A stretch of DNA of 64,000 nt from Pseudoxanthomonas beigongshangi (GCF_016820515.1 NZ_JADHDV010000011.1:62001-126000), one strand, 5' to 3'; positions 44,550 to 55,663 are shown, counted from the stretch's first letter. Notes: a model not told the origin generated them from the letters alone. Translations and numbers: made by a program.

Positions 44550-45655
44550 ATACGCCCGACAACAAGGCGGCAAATGCCGGAGTGCTGAGTCTGGTCAGGC
44601 CCGACCTGCGCGGTTTCGGTGGCTACAAATCGGCCCGCACCGAAGCCTTGCGCGGGGATGTCTGGCTCAACGCCAACGAGTCGGCCTGGTCCAACCCGGC
44701 CGACGCGGGCGCGACCTGCCAGCGCTATCCGGAACCGCAACCAGCAGCCTTGCGCGCGGCGCTGGCCGACTTGTATGGCTGTGCCCCGGAGCAGTTGCTT
44801 ATCGGCCGCGGCAGCGACGAGGCCATCGATCTGCTGGTGCGCGCGCTGTGCGTGCCGGAACGCGACGGGGTGGTGATCAGCTCGCCGGTCTTCGGCATGT
44901 ACGCGGTGTCCGCGCGATTGCAGAACGCACCGCTCATCGATGTGCCGCTGCGCGATACCGAGCAGGGCTTCGAGCCAGATTTGGATGGACTGGCCGCCGC
45001 CGCGCTGGCGAACGGCGCCAAGCTGGTGTTCCTGTGCTCGCCGACCAATCCCACCGGACGCGCCTGTACGCGGGAGGAAATCGCGGACCTGGCCGGGCGC
45101 CTGGCCGGTCGTGCGCTGCTGGTGGTCGACGAGGCCTATGTGGAGTTTTCCGATGTTCCCTCGGCCAGCAACTTGATTGCGCGGTTCCCCAATCTGGTGG
45201 TGTTGCGCACGCTGTCCAAGGCGCACGCGCTGGCGGCCGCACGAATCGGCGTGGCGATCGCCGCGGAGGAACTGATCGCCGTGCTGCGTGCCTGCCAGGC
45301 GCCGTATCCGGTGCCTGCGCCCTGCGCGGAACTCGCGCTCGCCGGCCTGGCGCCGGCGGCGCTGGCGCAGACCCGGCAGCGGGTGGAACGGGTGCGGCGC
45401 GAACGCGAGCGGATGCGGGGGGCGCTGGCGGCGCTTCCCGGCGTGCGTCGCGTCTATCCCTCGCAGGGCAACTACCTGCTGGTGCGGTTCGACGATGCCG
45501 ACCGAGTGTTCACCGCGCTGCTGTCCACCGGCGTGGTGGTGCGCGACCAGCGCGCCGCGCCGCAACTGGGCGATGCGCTGCGGATCAGCATCGGCAGTCC
45601 GGAGCAGAACGAACGGGTGCTGGCGGCACTGGCCGTGCGGGAGGCGGCGGCATGA
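44546..45655 (+). CDS. hisC: Histidinol-phosphate aminotransferase
   Basis: PLP enzyme, 369 aa. [16 protein letters not shown] holds the Schiff-base Lys225; NESAWSNP at the N-terminus, [10 protein letters not shown] and VVDEAYVEF are the other fold-type I anchors. Acts on imidazole-acetol phosphate with glutamate. Coupled to both hisD and hisB by 4-base overlaps. Confidence 0.94.
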   Translation: MNTPDNKAANAGVLSLVRPDLRGFGGYKSARTEALRGDVWLNANESAWSNPADAGATCQRYPEPQPAALRAALADLYGCAPEQLLIGRGSDEAIDLLVRALCVPERDGVVISSPVFGMYAVSARLQNAPLIDVPLRDTEQGFEPDLDGLAAAALANGAKLVFLCSPTNPTGRACTREEIADLAGRLAGRALLVVDEAYVEFSDVPSASNLIARFPNLVVLRTLSKAHALAAARIGVAIAAEELIAVLRACQAPYPVPAPCAELALAGLAPAALAQTRQRVERVRRERERMRGALAALPGVRRVYPSQGNYLLVRFDDADRVFTALLSTGVVVRDQRAAPQLGDALRISIGSPEQNERVLAALAVREAAA

Positions 45656-46725
45656 CTCCGATCCTGTTCATCGATCGCGACGGCACCCTCATCGAGGAAC
45701 CGGCCGATTTCCAGATCGACGCCTACGAGAAGATCCGGTTCGTGCGCGACTGCATTCCGGCGTTGCTGAAGCTGCGCGACGCCGGTTACCAGTTCGTCAT
45801 CGTCAGCAACCAGGACGGACTGGGCAGCGAAGGCTATCCGCAGGCGTCGTTCGATGGTCCGAACGATCTGATGCTGCAGATCTTCGAAAGCCAGGGCATC
45901 CGTTTCCGCGAAGTGCTGGTCGACCCGAGCTGGCCGGAAGAGAACCGTCCGACCCGCAAGCCCGGCATCGGGCTGGTCCTGCACTATCTCCAGGATCGCG
46001 ACATCGACTGGGCGCGCTCGGCGATGGTCGGCGACCGGCCCACCGATATCCAGTTCGCCGACAACCTGCGCATCCGCGGTTTCCAGCTGAAGACCTCGCA
46101 GTTCGGCGGCGACTGGGACTGGCCGTCGATCGCGCATGAACTGGCCGATGCGCCGCGCCGGGCAGATGTCCAGCGCAATACGAAGGAAACCCGTATCCGC
46201 GTGGAGTTGGATCTGGATCGGGTGGCCGAGCCGGTCATCCGCACGGGACTGCCGTTCTTCGACCACATGCTGGAACAGATCGGCAAGCACGGCGGTTTCG
46301 CCTTGCGCATCGACACCGAGGGCGATCTGCACATTGACGAGCACCACACGGTGGAGGACACCGGCCTGGCGCTGGGACAGGCGCTGAAGCAGGCGCTGGG
46401 CGACAAGCGCGGCATCGGCCGCTACGGCTTCACCCTGCCGATGGACGAAACCCTGGCCAGCGCGGCGCTGGATTTCAGCGGCCGGCCGTACTTCGTGTTC
46501 GACGGTGAATTCCGCCGCGAGCGGGTCGGCGATCTGCCCACCGAACTGGTGCCGCATTTCTTCCGCTCGCTGTGCGACGCCTCCGGCCTCAACCTCAACC
46601 TGAGCGTGCGCGGCGACAACGACCACCACAAAATCGAAGCCTGCTTCAAGGCGCTGGCGCGCGCGTTGCGCCAGGCGATCCGGCGTGAAGGCGCGGAACT
46701 GCCCTCGACCAAGGGAGCGTTGTGA
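45652..46725 (+). CDS. hisB: Bifunctional histidinol-phosphatase / imidazoleglycerol-phosphate dehydratase
   Basis: 357 aa. Residues 1-160 are a HAD phosphatase ([12 protein letters not shown] with Asp8 and Asp10; [28 protein letters not shown]). Residues about 168-357 are the dehydratase ([55 protein letters not shown]) with its His-rich manganese sites. The zinc-binding Cys/His loop known in E. coli HisB is missing: the segment reads [17 protein letters not shown], with no Cys or His. The reaction itself needs only the Asp pair and Mg, so activity is likely. Confidence 0.95.
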   Translation: MTPILFIDRDGTLIEEPADFQIDAYEKIRFVRDCIPALLKLRDAGYQFVIVSNQDGLGSEGYPQASFDGPNDLMLQIFESQGIRFREVLVDPSWPEENRPTRKPGIGLVLHYLQDRDIDWARSAMVGDRPTDIQFADNLRIRGFQLKTSQFGGDWDWPSIAHELADAPRRADVQRNTKETRIRVELDLDRVAEPVIRTGLPFFDHMLEQIGKHGGFALRIDTEGDLHIDEHHTVEDTGLALGQALKQALGDKRGIGRYGFTLPMDETLASAALDFSGRPYFVFDGEFRRERVGDLPTELVPHFFRSLCDASGLNLNLSVRGDNDHHKIEACFKALARALRQAIRREGAELPSTKGAL

Positions 46726-47321
46726 TGCAGGTGGCGTTGGTGGATGCCGGTGGCGCCAACATCGGTTCGGTCCGCTACGCGCTGGAGCGCCTCGGCGTGG
46801 CCGCCACGCTCACCGCGGATTCGGCGGTCATCCGCGCCGCGGACCGGGTCATCCTGCCTGGCGTGAGCACCGCGGCCACGGTGATGGCGCGGCTGCGCGA
46901 GCAGGGACTGATCGAGGTGCTGCGGCAACTGGAACGCCCGTTGCTGGGGGTCTGCGTCGGAATGCAGCTGTTGTTCGAACATTCGGAAGAAGACGACACG
47001 CCCTGCCTGGGCCTGTTGCCGGGGCGGGTGGCGCGATTGTCGCCGGGTCCCGGCATCCGGGTCCCGCACATGGGCTGGAACACGCTGCGTACGCAGCGCG
47101 GATCCGGTCTGACCACTGGCCTGGACGGCGGCCATGCCTATTTCGTGCACAGCTACGCCGCGCCGGTCGGTGCGGATTGCCTGATGAGCACCGAGCATGG
47201 CCAGCCGTTCGCGGCGGTGGTGCAGCGTGGCCGCGTGGCCGGTGCGCAGTTCCATCCGGAGCGCTCGGCCGAGGTCGGTGCGCGGCTGATCCGGAACTTC
47301 ATCGAAACGGGATTGCAATGA
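46725..47321 (+). CDS. hisH: Imidazole glycerol phosphate synthase, glutaminase subunit
   Basis: 198 aa from ATG 46725, which overlaps the hisB stop (TGATG). Class I glutaminase: Cys77 in [13 protein letters not shown] is the nucleophile, with His and Glu in QFHPERS near the C-terminus. It hands ammonia to HisF. Overlaps hisA by ATGA. Confidence 0.95.
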   Translation: MQVALVDAGGANIGSVRYALERLGVAATLTADSAVIRAADRVILPGVSTAATVMARLREQGLIEVLRQLERPLLGVCVGMQLLFEHSEEDDTPCLGLLPGRVARLSPGPGIRVPHMGWNTLRTQRGSGLTTGLDGGHAYFVHSYAAPVGADCLMSTEHGQPFAAVVQRGRVAGAQFHPERSAEVGARLIRNFIETGLQ

Positions 47322-48088
47322 TGGCCGCGGTATCGGCGGGCGCGCGCGCGCAACAGGACTTCCAGGCCTATCCGGCCATCGACATCCGCGACGGCCGGGT
47401 CGTGCGGCTGGCGCAGGGCGACTATGCGCGCGAGACCCGCTATGGCGACGATCCGCTGGCGGTCATCCGCGGCTATGCGGAACAGGGCGCGCGCTGGCTG
47501 CATCTGGTGGATCTGGATGCGGCCCGCGCTGGCGGCTACACCCTGGCGCCGCTGCTGCGCGATATCGCCACCACCACCGGGCTGCGGGTCCAGACCGGCG
47601 GCGGCGTGCGCTCGCGCGAGGATGTCGCGCGCCTGCTCGATGCCGGCGCGGCGCGGGTGGTGATCGGGTCGCTGGCGGTACGCGAACCGGAGGCGGTGCT
47701 GGCCTGGTTGGCCGAGTTCGGCGCCGAGCGCATCACCGTGGCGCTGGACACGCGCCAGGACGCCGCCGGCGTCTGGCGATTGCCGGTGCACGGCTGGACC
47801 GAGGACGCCGGCGTGACCCTGGATGAACTGGCGGTCCGCTTCGAGGCCGGCGGACTGGTCCACGCGCTGAGCACCGATATCGCCCGTGACGGGATGCTGT
47901 CCGGCCCCAACCTCGATCTGTACCGGCACCTGGGCGCGATTGCGCCGCGGCTGCGCGTGCAGGCGTCCGGCGGTGTCCGCGCGCTCGACGATATCGTCGC
48001 CGCGCGCGCGCAGGGCTGTGCCGGCATCGTGCTGGGGCGCGCGCTGCTGGAAGGCCGCTTCAGCGTGGCCGAGGCGCTGTCATGCTGA
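47318..48088 (+). CDS. hisA: ProFAR isomerase
   Basis: 256 aa TIM barrel with the two phosphate-binding half-barrel motifs: [20 protein letters not shown] and [39 protein letters not shown] gives the first catalytic Asp; [10 protein letters not shown] gives the second. Slightly longer N-terminus ([16 protein letters not shown]) than usual because the start overlaps hisH; an internal start is not excluded. Confidence 0.94.
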   Translation: MMAAVSAGARAQQDFQAYPAIDIRDGRVVRLAQGDYARETRYGDDPLAVIRGYAEQGARWLHLVDLDAARAGGYTLAPLLRDIATTTGLRVQTGGGVRSREDVARLLDAGAARVVIGSLAVREPEAVLAWLAEFGAERITVALDTRQDAAGVWRLPVHGWTEDAGVTLDELAVRFEAGGLVHALSTDIARDGMLSGPNLDLYRHLGAIAPRLRVQASGGVRALDDIVAARAQGCAGIVLGRALLEGRFSVAEALSC

Positions 48089-48858
48089 GCCGGCGCATCA
48101 TCCCGTGCCTGGACGTGCGCGACGGCCGCGTGGTCAAGGGCGTGCGCTTCCGCGATCACGTCGACATGGGCGACATCACCGAGCTGGCATTGCGCTACCG
48201 CGATGCCGGCGCCGATGAACTGGTGTTCTACGACATCGGCGCCAGTCCGGAAGGGCGCTCGGTGGACTACGCATGGGTGGAGCGGGTCTCGCGCCTGCTC
48301 GACATTCCGTTCTGCGTGGCAGGCGGTATCCGCGACGTGGATACCGCGCGGCGTGTGCTGCACGCCGGCGCGGACAAGATTTCGGTCAACACGCCGGCGC
48401 TGGAACGTCCCGCGCTGATTGGCGAACTGGCAAAGGCCTTCGGCGTGCAATGCGTGGTGGTCGGTATCGATTCGGTGCGCGAGGCCGACGGCGAATGGCG
48501 GGTGCGCCAGTACACCGGCGATCCGGCACGTACCCGCGCGCTGCCGGTGCGTACGCTGGACTGGGTGGGCGAGGCGCAGCGGCTGGGCGCGGGCGAAATC
48601 GTGCTCAACTGCATGGACAGCGACGGCGTGCGGCGTGGCTACGACATCGAGCAACTGACCGCCGTGCGCGCGCTGTGCGCGGTGCCGCTGGTGGCTTCCG
48701 GCGGTGCCGGGGAACCCGAGCATTTCGCCGAGGTATTCCAGCGTGCCGATGTCGATGGCGCGCTCGCCGCCAGCGTGTTCCACAGTGGCCGGATCGCCAT
48801 TCCGGATCTGAAGACCTACCTGCGCGGGCAGGGCACCGAGGTGCGTGATGTCGCTTGA
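48082..48858 (+). CDS. hisF: Imidazole glycerol phosphate synthase, cyclase subunit
   Basis: 258 aa TIM barrel, homologous to His[20 protein letters not shown] (catalytic Asp at about 11), [20 protein letters not shown] and [19 protein letters not shown] (phosphate sites), [13 protein letters not shown]. Partner of HisH. Overlaps hisA by 7 bases and hisI by 11. Confidence 0.95.
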   Translation: MLSRRIIPCLDVRDGRVVKGVRFRDHVDMGDITELALRYRDAGADELVFYDIGASPEGRSVDYAWVERVSRLLDIPFCVAGGIRDVDTARRVLHAGADKISVNTPALERPALIGELAKAFGVQCVVVGIDSVREADGEWRVRQYTGDPARTRALPVRTLDWVGEAQRLGAGEIVLNCMDSDGVRRGYDIEQLTAVRALCAVPLVASGGAGEPEHFAEVFQRADVDGALAASVFHSGRIAIPDLKTYLRGQGTEVRDVA

Positions 48859-49450
48859 ACCGGAACAACTGGATTGGAACAAGGGCGACGGCCTGCTGCC
48901 GGTGATCGTGCAGGATGCCTCGACCCGCCGCGTGTTGATGCTCGGTTACATGAACCGCGAAGCCCTGGAGGCGACCCTGGCCAGCGGCCGGGTGACCTTC
49001 TACAGCCGCAGCAAGCAGCGCCTGTGGACCAAGGGGGAGAGTTCCGGCCACGTGCTGGAAGTGCGGGCCATCGAGGCTGATTGCGACAACGACACCCTGC
49101 TGGTCCAGGCGGTGCCGCACGGGCCGACCTGTCACCTCCAGCGCGCCAGTTGCTTCGCGGAGGCGCCGGGCTCGTTCCTGGCCGAACTGGACGCGCTGGT
49201 GGCGCGCCGCGAGCGCGAGCGCCCGGCGGGCAGCTATACCACCCGGCTGTTCGAGGAAGGCGTGCGCCGGATTGCGCAGAAGGTCGGCGAGGAAGGCGTG
49301 GAGACGGCGTTGGCCGCCGTGGCGCAGGACGAGGCGGCGCTGCTCGGCGAAAGCGCGGACCTGCTGTATCACCTGCTGGTACTGCTGCGCAGCCGCGGGC
49401 GGGGTTTGGCCGACGTCGAGGCGTTGCTCGCGGCCCGCCATTCCGCCTGA
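48848..49450 (+). CDS. hisI: Bifunctional phosphoribosyl-AMP cyclohydrolase / phosphoribosyl-ATP diphosphatase
   Basis: 200 aa HisIE fusion. HisI part (1 to about 110): [52 protein letters not shown] and GPTCH (zinc and Mg ligands). HisE part (about 113-200): [42 protein letters not shown]. Last gene of the operon, which is thereby complete for all his steps except the shared PRPP supply. No terminator is obvious after it. Confidence 0.95.
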   Translation: MSLEPEQLDWNKGDGLLPVIVQDASTRRVLMLGYMNREALEATLASGRVTFYSRSKQRLWTKGESSGHVLEVRAIEADCDNDTLLVQAVPHGPTCHLQRASCFAEAPGSFLAELDALVARRERERPAGSYTTRLFEEGVRRIAQKVGEEGVETALAAVAQDEAALLGESADLLYHLLVLLRSRGRGLADVEALLAARHSA

Positions 49451-49532
49451 ACCTGCATCGCGGTGGCGAGGTACGCCGCTGCCGCACGATAATCGGCGGG
49501 TTGCCCGAGGGGCGTCGCCGGAATCCGTGGAT

Positions 49533-51194
49533 ATGACCCAGCGCGTGGTATGGCTGCCGCTCGTCGTCCTGTCGTTGTTGGCCATTGCGGATGCGTCCGC
49601 GTCGTCGCGGGCAGAGGACGCCACCGCGGCCACGCAGGAGGCGGCCGCGGCCACCGGACAGGCGTTGGCCGAAGTGACCGGGGTGATCTACCTGGATGCC
49701 AACGGCAACGGCCGCCGCGATCCGCGCGAACAGGGCCTGGCCGGAGTGAAGGTCTCCAACGGCCGCGATGTCGCCGTCAGCGACGCGCGGGGGGGCTACC
49801 GGCTACCCGGACGCGAGCGCGCCACCGTCTTCGTGATAAAGCCGCCGGCGTACGCCGTGCCGACGGGCGCCGACGGCTTGCCCCGGTTCTGGCAGCATCT
49901 GTTCCCGCAGGGGTCGCCCGCGCTGAAGTACGGCGGCATTCCGGCCGCCGCCGTCCCGGCCCAGGTGGATTTCGGCCTGTTGCCCGCCATGCGGCGCGGG
50001 AGCGGCTCCAGCCTGGAGATGCTGGTGTTCGGTGACCCGCAACCGAAGACGCGGACCGACGTGGATTACTACGCGCGCGACATCGTGGTGCCGTTGGTCG
50101 GCCGGCACGGCGCCCGCCTGGGACTGAGCGTGGGCGATATCGTCAATGATGATCTGAGCCTGTATCCGGCCATGAACCAGGTGACGGCGAAACTGGGCGT
50201 GCCTTGGCTGCACGTGGCCGGAAACCACGATCTGGATTTCGACGCGCAGGCCGACGAGGACTCGTTGCTGAGTTTCCGCAACGTCTACGGTCCGGACACC
50301 TATGCGTGGGAGGAGCCGCAGGCCAGCTTCATCGTGCTGGACGACGTGGTCTATCGCCCCGGCCAGAAACCGGCCTACATCGGCGGCCTGCGCGAGGAGC
50401 AGTTCGATTTCCTGCGCCAGTATCTGGCGACCTTGCCGAAGGATCGCCGGGTGGTGATTGCCGCGCACATCCCGTTCTTCGATCCCCTCCCGGGTGTGGA
50501 GACTTTCCGCCGTGCCGACCGCGAACGCCTGTTCACCCTGCTGCGGGAACATACGCAGGTGCTGCTGATCAGCGCGCACACCCACAACCAGCGCCACTAC
50601 CGTCATGGCGCGGACACCGGCTGGCAGGGCGCGCAGCCACTGCACGAGTACAACGTCGGCGCCACTTGCGGCGCGTTCTGGTCGGGGGTGAAGGATGCGC
50701 AGGGCATCCCCGACACGACCATGAGCGACGGCACTCCCAACGGCTACGCGTGGCTGACGATCCAGCCGGATGGCGGCTATGCGTTGCGCTACCACGTGGC
50801 GCGCGCCGCCGGTGATCCGGCGATCGGCCTGCACGCGCCGAAGGTGTTGCGACAGGGCGCCTATCCGGCCTACGGCGTATACGCCAACGTCTACATGGGT
50901 GAAGCCGATACGCGGGTCGAATATCGCATCGACGGCGGTGAATGGAAACCGATGCGGCGTGTACTGCAGGCCGATCCGGCGCTGCTGGCGGAGAACATCG
51001 CGGATGACACCGCGACCGCGTTGCGTGGCTACGATCGTTCGCCGGAAGCGGACACCTCCACCCACCTCTGGCGCGGCGCGCTGCCGACGGATCTGGCAGC
51101 GGGCGAGCACCGCATCGACGTGCGGGCATTCGATCGGTGGCGGGGCGAGCAGGCCACGTCCACCACCTATCGGCTGCAGCAGGCGGCCGAATAG
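49533..51194 (+). CDS. Secreted calcineurin-like metallophosphoesterase with N-terminal SdrD-B-like domain
   Basis: 553 aa. Signal peptide (LPLVVLSLLAIADASA-SS). About 45-145 is a Cna/SdrD-B-like beta domain (VTGVIYLDANGNGRRDPREQ, GLAGVKVSNGRDV, GGYRLPG), matching the MetallophosN module. The phosphoesterase core follows: LVFGDPQ, LSVGDIVNDDL, VAGNHDLDF, AAHIPFF, LISAHTHNQ, the five metal-binding blocks. A C-terminal domain (from about 400; MetallophosC type) precedes the end. It cleaves a phosphoester outside the cytosol; substrate unknown. Confidence 0.88.
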   Translation: MTQRVVWLPLVVLSLLAIADASASSRAEDATAATQEAAAATGQALAEVTGVIYLDANGNGRRDPREQGLAGVKVSNGRDVAVSDARGGYRLPGRERATVFVIKPPAYAVPTGADGLPRFWQHLFPQGSPALKYGGIPAAAVPAQVDFGLLPAMRRGSGSSLEMLVFGDPQPKTRTDVDYYARDIVVPLVGRHGARLGLSVGDIVNDDLSLYPAMNQVTAKLGVPWLHVAGNHDLDFDAQADEDSLLSFRNVYGPDTYAWEEPQASFIVLDDVVYRPGQKPAYIGGLREEQFDFLRQYLATLPKDRRVVIAAHIPFFDPLPGVETFRRADRERLFTLLREHTQVLLISAHTHNQRHYRHGADTGWQGAQPLHEYNVGATCGAFWSGVKDAQGIPDTTMSDGTPNGYAWLTIQPDGGYALRYHVARAAGDPAIGLHAPKVLRQGAYPAYGVYANVYMGEADTRVEYRIDGGEWKPMRRVLQADPALLAENIADDTATALRGYDRSPEADTSTHLWRGALPTDLAAGEHRIDVRAFDRWRGEQATSTTYRLQQAAE

Positions 51195-51237
51195 CGGCAC
51201 GCGCCGGGACAGGCGAAAACCCGACAGGAACATGCCG

Positions 51238-51822
51238 ATGGCCAACGATGCGCTCGACCTTCCGATCAAGCTGTTCCGCAACGCCGCGGCCTGGGAAAAA
51301 TGGCTCGCCGCGAATACGGGTACTCCGGGCTTGTGGCTGAGGATCGCCAAGAAGGACGCGGGCGTGGTTTCCGTGAGCTATGCCGAGGCCCTGGAGGTGG
51401 CGCTGTGCCATGGCTGGATCGACGGTCAGCGCCGCACGTTCGACGAACAGAGTTTCCTGCAACGGTTCACCCCGCGACGCCCGCGCAGCCTGTGGTCGAA
51501 AATCAACGTCGGCAAGGCCGAGGCACTGATCGCCTCGGGCCGGATGCGCGAGGGCGGCCTGCGTGAAATCGAACTGGCACGCGCCGACGGACGCTGGGCT
51601 GCGGCCTACGCAAGCGCGGCGGTGATGGAGGTGCCGGCGGAACTGGCGGCGGCGCTGGCGAAGGCACCGAAGGCCGCGAGCTTCTTCGAAACCCTGGACC
51701 GCACCAACCGCTACGCGGTCTGCTGGCGCGTGCACACGGCGAAGAAGGCGGAAACCCGGGCGGCCCGCATCGAAAAACTGGTCGCGATGCTGGCGCGCGG
51801 CGAGAAGATCCACGCGAAATAG
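51238..51822 (+). CDS. YdeI/OmpD-associated family protein
   Basis: 194 aa. LFRNAAAWEKWLAANTGTPG, LWLRIAKKDAGVVSVSYAEA, LCHGWIDGQRRTFDE and FTPRRPRSLWSKIN are the family's conserved blocks; the C-terminus (ALAKAPKAASFFETLDRTN, RYAVCWRVHTAKKAETRAAR) is the OmdA-like part. Members are linked to bacteriocin or peptide resistance, with biochemistry unclear. AGGAA seven bases before ATG 51238 favours it over ATG 51232. A terminator follows. Confidence 0.85.
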   Translation: MANDALDLPIKLFRNAAAWEKWLAANTGTPGLWLRIAKKDAGVVSVSYAEALEVALCHGWIDGQRRTFDEQSFLQRFTPRRPRSLWSKINVGKAEALIASGRMREGGLREIELARADGRWAAAYASAAVMEVPAELAAALAKAPKAASFFETLDRTNRYAVCWRVHTAKKAETRAARIEKLVAMLARGEKIHAK

Positions 51823-51834
51823 CGGCGCAAATGA

Positions 51835-51857
51835 AAAACGCCCCGGCGGGGCGTTTT
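51835..51857. terminator. Bidirectional rho-independent terminator
   Basis: AAAACGCCCC-GGC-GGGGCGTTTT, a perfect 10-bp stem with T-runs on either strand, 13 bases after the YdeI-like gene and facing mtnC from the other side. Confidence 0.9.
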
Positions 51858-51866
51858 CGGTTCCCG

Positions 51867-51921
51867 GCTGGCTGGCGAATGCTGGCTGGCGGGACGTGCT
51901 GGCGAGCGCGGGCTGGCTGGC
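51867..51921 (+). repeat. GCTGGCTGGC short repeats
   Basis: The decamer occurs at 51867-51876, 51881-51890 and 51912-51921, in the gap between the terminator and mtnC. Simple sequence, no assigned role. Confidence 0.6.
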
Positions 51922-51985
51922 AACGGCGCGCAGTCTAGCCGTTGTCGCTGCCGGATGATGAAATGCGAATCGCTCGCAACAAGCG

Positions 51986-52684
51986 TCAGTGCGGCAGTTC
52001 GATGGCGTCGAACGCGGTGACGCGCGGATGGCCGTTGGCGGCGCCGTCAAGCCGGGGCTGCGGATAGTCCTGCGGACGATCGATCAACTGGGTGCGCATG
52101 CCGGCTTCACGGGCCGCGTCCAGTTCCTCGACCACGTCGGACAGGAACAGGATTTCGCCGGCCGGCGCGCCAATCCGCTCGGCGATGCGGCGATAGCTGT
52201 CCGCCTCGCGCTTGCCGCCGATTTCGGTGTCGAACCAGCCCGAAATCATCGGGGTCAGGTCGCCCGCGTCGCTGTGGCCGAAAAACAGCTTCTGCGCCGG
52301 CACCGAGCCGGAGGAATACACGTACAGCGGATAGCCCTGCTCGTACCACCGGGCGAGCGCCGGCGCCGCATCCGGGTAGATGTGCGCGGTGAAGTCCGCG
52401 TCGCGGTAGCCCGCGTCCCAGATCATGCCCTGCAGCGCCTTCAGCGCGGTGTGCTTGCGATCCTGATCGATCCAGCCCTGCAGGGTCTCCACGATGACAT
52501 CGTCACTGCAGATCGCGCCGTGTTCGGTGGCGACCGCATCCAGCCAGCGGCGCACCTCCGGTTCCTGTCCGTGTTCGCGGACGAAGCCGGGCAGGGCGCG
52601 GCGGGCGTAGGGAAACAGCACGTCCTTGACGAAGGAGATGCTGCTGGTGGTGCCTTCGATATCGGTGAGGATGGCGCGGAGCAT
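51986..52684 (-). CDS. mtnC: Enolase-phosphatase E1 (methionine salvage)
   Basis: 232 aa HAD enzyme that both enolises and dephosphorylates diketo-methylthiopentyl phosphate to acireductone. Catalytic loop [20 protein letters not shown] (Asp and Glu of the DxE variant), [36 protein letters not shown]. Last of the three mtn genes here, 91 bases after mtnD. Confidence 0.95.
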   Translation of the reverse strand: MLRAILTDIEGTTSSISFVKDVLFPYARRALPGFVREHGQEPEVRRWLDAVATEHGAICSDDVIVETLQGWIDQDRKHTALKALQGMIWDAGYRDADFTAHIYPDAAPALARWYEQGYPLYVYSSGSVPAQKLFFGHSDAGDLTPMISGWFDTEIGGKREADSYRRIAERIGAPAGEILFLSDVVEELDAAREAGMRTQLIDRPQDYPQPRLDGAANGHPRVTAFDAIELPH

Positions 52685-52775
52685 GGGGCGGGTGGATTTC
52701 GGGAATGGGGAATGAGTTGGGAACGGCGGCGCCCGGCGGCGGGCACGCCACCGCGTCGCGGGAGGCGGAACGGGC

Positions 52776-53336
52776 TTACTCGGGCCGGGTCGGACCGTTG
52801 TAGCGCGGGAACTGCTGGGCGATGGTGGTGCCGGTGAAATGGCCGACCCAGCCGTCCGGTTCGGTGAAGAAACGGATCGCGACGAAATGCGGTTCCGGCC
52901 CCATGTCGAACCAGTGCAGGGTGCTGTCCGGCACGGCGATCAGATCGTCCTGGACGCACTCCACCTCGTAGACCTTGTCGTCCACGTGCAGGGTGAACAG
53001 GCCCGAGCCGGCGACGAAGAAGCGCACTTCGTCTTCCTTGTGGTAATGCTCGTCGAGGAACTTGGCGCGCATTTCCTCGCGCTTGGGGTTGTCCGGCGCG
53101 ATGCTGACCACGTCCACCGTCTTGAACCCGCGTTCGCTGACCAGCCGGTCGATGTCGGTGCGGTAGGCGTCCATCACGTCCTCCGGCGCGGCGCCCGGCT
53201 GGATCGCCTTGTTGGCTTTCCAGCGCTCGAAGGTCACGCCGACCTTCTGCAGCTCGGTGGCGATGAAATCGGGATCGTAGCTGGCGAACTCGGGGGTGAC
53301 CGGGTCGCTTTCATGGAAGATGCGGAGGCGGCTCAT
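52776..53336 (-). CDS. mtnD: Acireductone dioxygenase
   Basis: 186 aa cupin enzyme that splits acireductone to the keto acid of methionine and formate. Metal ligands: [16 protein letters not shown] (two His and Glu) and [10 protein letters not shown] (last His). The bound metal (Fe or Ni) decides the product in the family and cannot be told from sequence. Sits between mtnB and mtnC as in other gammaproteobacteria. Confidence 0.95.
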   Translation of the reverse strand: MSRLRIFHESDPVTPEFASYDPDFIATELQKVGVTFERWKANKAIQPGAAPEDVMDAYRTDIDRLVSERGFKTVDVVSIAPDNPKREEMRAKFLDEHYHKEDEVRFFVAGSGLFTLHVDDKVYEVECVQDDLIAVPDSTLHWFDMGPEPHFVAIRFFTEPDGWVGHFTGTTIAQQFPRYNGPTRPE

Positions 53337-53437
53337 GGCGATATGGCTCGACGCGTGGGGAATACAAGGGTAGCAGGCACCTGGTTCCGGTCCAGTTACC
53401 GCGCAGGCGCGCGGCGTGGCACGGGGTTATCAGCGGC

Positions 53438-54082
53438 TCAGCGCCGGCAACCCAGCTTGCGCAGCTCCAGTTCGCAGTGGAACAGGAACTCGAAGGCTTC
53501 CAGGTGGCGGCGAGCTTCGGCCATGTCGCGGCCCCAGGCGTACAGGCCGTGGCCGTCGATCAGGTAGCCCCACAGCGGCTGCCGGTCCAGCAACGCGTCG
53601 ACCTGGGCGGCCAGGGTCGGCATGTCCTGGGTGTTGCTGAACACCGGCACCTGGATTTCGGTCTCGTGGGTGGTATTGCCGTGGAACGCCTTGAGCAGCT
53701 CGTAGCCTTCCAGCCGGATGTGGCCGGCGCCGGCGTACAGCCGCGAGGCGATGGTCTGCACCGGCGAATGGGTGTGCAGCACGCAGCCGATCTCGGGGAA
53801 GCGGCGATACAGCTGGGTGTGCAGCAGGGTCTCGGCGGAGGGACGGTGGTCGCTGCCGACCGCCTTGCCGTCGAAGTCCACCACCATGATGTCGGCTTCC
53901 TCCAGCCGCCGCTTGTCGCGCCCGGATACGGTGATGGCGGCGTGGCGATCGTCCAGCCGGTGCGAGAAGTTGCTGCTGGTGGCCGGCGTCCAGCCGGCCT
54001 GCGACAGCTCGCGGATGTTGCTGATCAACAGCTTCGCCAGTTCGCTCAGGCGTCCGGCGTCATAGGGCAGGGGGGCGTTCAT
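53438..54082 (-). CDS. mtnB: Methylthioribulose-1-phosphate dehydratase
   Basis: 214 aa class II aldolase fold. [32 protein letters not shown] (zinc His pair), [19 protein letters not shown] (third His). Dehydrates methylthioribulose phosphate. First of mtnB-mtnD-mtnC; the earlier enzymes MtnA and MtnK or MtnP are not in the window. Confidence 0.94.
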   Translation of the reverse strand: MNAPLPYDAGRLSELAKLLISNIRELSQAGWTPATSSNFSHRLDDRHAAITVSGRDKRRLEEADIMVVDFDGKAVGSDHRPSAETLLHTQLYRRFPEIGCVLHTHSPVQTIASRLYAGAGHIRLEGYELLKAFHGNTTHETEIQVPVFSNTQDMPTLAAQVDALLDRQPLWGYLIDGHGLYAWGRDMAEARRHLEAFEFLFHCELELRKLGCRR

Positions 54083-54161
54083 GGCGCCATTTTAGCGCCT
54101 GCCGCCCCGGCTGGGCGGGACGGCGCGAGGACGGGGCGCAGGCGCGGCCCGGTGGCGTGGT

Positions 54162-55589
54162 TCAGCGCCGCAGCTTGCTGTGGCGGTGACCGTACAGGAA
54201 GTAGATCGCGAAACCGACCGCCGTCCAGACCGCCATCAGGAACCAGTTGTGCGCGGTCATCGCCGACAGCAGCGCCAGGCAGCACAGGATGCCCAGGGTG
54301 CAGATCAGCCAGGCGGCCGGAATCCGGAACGGGCGCGGCAGGTCGGGCTGGGTCCGGCGCAGGATCAGCACGCCCAGGCAGACCGCGGCGAAGGCGATCA
54401 GCGTACCCATCGAGGTCAGCTCGCCCAGCACGTCCAGCGGGAACAGCGCCGCCAGCAGGGCGATGCCGATGCCGGTGATGACGGTGTTGATGTGCGGGGT
54501 GCGGTACTCGGGATGGATCCTGGTGAACACCGGCGGCAGCAGGCCGTCGCGGGCCATGATCATGAAGATGCGCGGCTGGCCGATGATCATCACCAGCACC
54601 ACCGAGGACAGGCCGACCAGCGCGCCGATTTCCACCACCACGCGCAGCCAGCCCAGTTGCGGATGCGCGGCCACCGCGGTGACCACCGGTTCGTCGGTGC
54701 CCAGCAGGGTGTAGGGCACCAGTCCGGTCATGACCGCGGCCATCGCGATGTACAGCACCGTGCAGATGGCCAGCGACAGCAGCATGCCGACCGGCATGTC
54801 GCGTTGCGGACTATGCGACTCCTGCGCCGCCACCGAAACCGCCTCGAAGCCGATGTAGGCGAAGAACACCATCGAGGCGCCACGCAGCACGCCTTCCCAG
54901 CCGAACTTGCCGGGGCCTTCGTTGGCCGGGATGAAGGGCTGCCAGTTGGCCGGATCCACGTACTTCCAGCCGACCACGATGACCAGCACGATCAGGCCGC
55001 TCTTGAGCAGCACCATCGCCATGTTCATCGCCGAGGACTTGCGGATGCCGACGTAGCACAGCCAGGTCAGCAGCAGCACGATGGCGGCGGCGGGCAGGTT
55101 GGCGATGGCGCCGGTCGGTTGCAGCTTGGCGTCCAGCGGCGCGCTGACCAGCGCCGCGGGCAGGTGGATGTCGAAGTGTTCCAGCAGGCTGAGGAAATAG
55201 CCGGTCCAGCTGACCGCGACCGCCGAGGCCGAGACGCCATATTCCAGTACCAGCATCCAGCCGATGAACCAGGCCGCCAGTTCGCCGAGGGTGGCGTAGG
55301 TGTAGGTGTAGGCGCTGCCGGACACCGGCACCATCGCCGCGAACTCGGCATAGGCCAGCGCGCAGAAGGTGCAGCAAATCGCCGCCAGCACGAAGCTCAG
55401 CATGATCGCCGGGCCGGCGTGGTTGGCCGCCGCCTGGCCGGTGATGACGAAGATGCCGCCGCCGATCACCGCGCCGATGCCCAGCGCGGTCAGGCCCCAC
55501 GGTCCGAGGGTGCGGCGCAGGCTCAGGCCTTCGGCGTCGCTATGGCTGGCATGGGGGTGCTTGGTGGCCCAGAGTTGTCCGAACATCAA
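54162..55589 (-). CDS. APC-family amino acid permease, paralog 1
   Basis: 475 aa, 12 or more membrane segments. LTALGIGAVIGGGIFVITGQ (helix 1 substrate motif) and FVLAAICCTFCALAYAEFAA, VPVSGSAYTYTYATLGELAA are typical of the cationic amino-acid transporter group, as is FFAYIGFEAVSVAAQESHSP. Closely similar to paralog 2 upstream, which ends in its own terminator, so this gene must have a separate promoter (55590-55665). Likely imports or exchanges an amino acid; which one is unknown. Confidence 0.9.
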   Translation of the reverse strand: MMFGQLWATKHPHASHSDAEGLSLRRTLGPWGLTALGIGAVIGGGIFVITGQAAANHAGPAIMLSFVLAAICCTFCALAYAEFAAMVPVSGSAYTYTYATLGELAAWFIGWMLVLEYGVSASAVAVSWTGYFLSLLEHFDIHLPAALVSAPLDAKLQPTGAIANLPAAAIVLLLTWLCYVGIRKSSAMNMAMVLLKSGLIVLVIVVGWKYVDPANWQPFIPANEGPGKFGWEGVLRGASMVFFAYIGFEAVSVAAQESHSPQRDMPVGMLLSLAICTVLYIAMAAVMTGLVPYTLLGTDEPVVTAVAAHPQLGWLRVVVEIGALVGLSSVVLVMIIGQPRIFMIMARDGLLPPVFTRIHPEYRTPHINTVITGIGIALLAALFPLDVLGELTSMGTLIAFAAVCLGVLILRRTQPDLPRPFRIPAAWLICTLGILCCLALLSAMTAHNWFLMAVWTAVGFAIYFLYGHRHSKLRR

Positions 55590-55663
55590 TCCACTTCCAA
55601 TCGTCGTTCCTCATCAAGACGTATGGACGGGCGATATCCCGGCCACCGTCATGATGCATGCAA

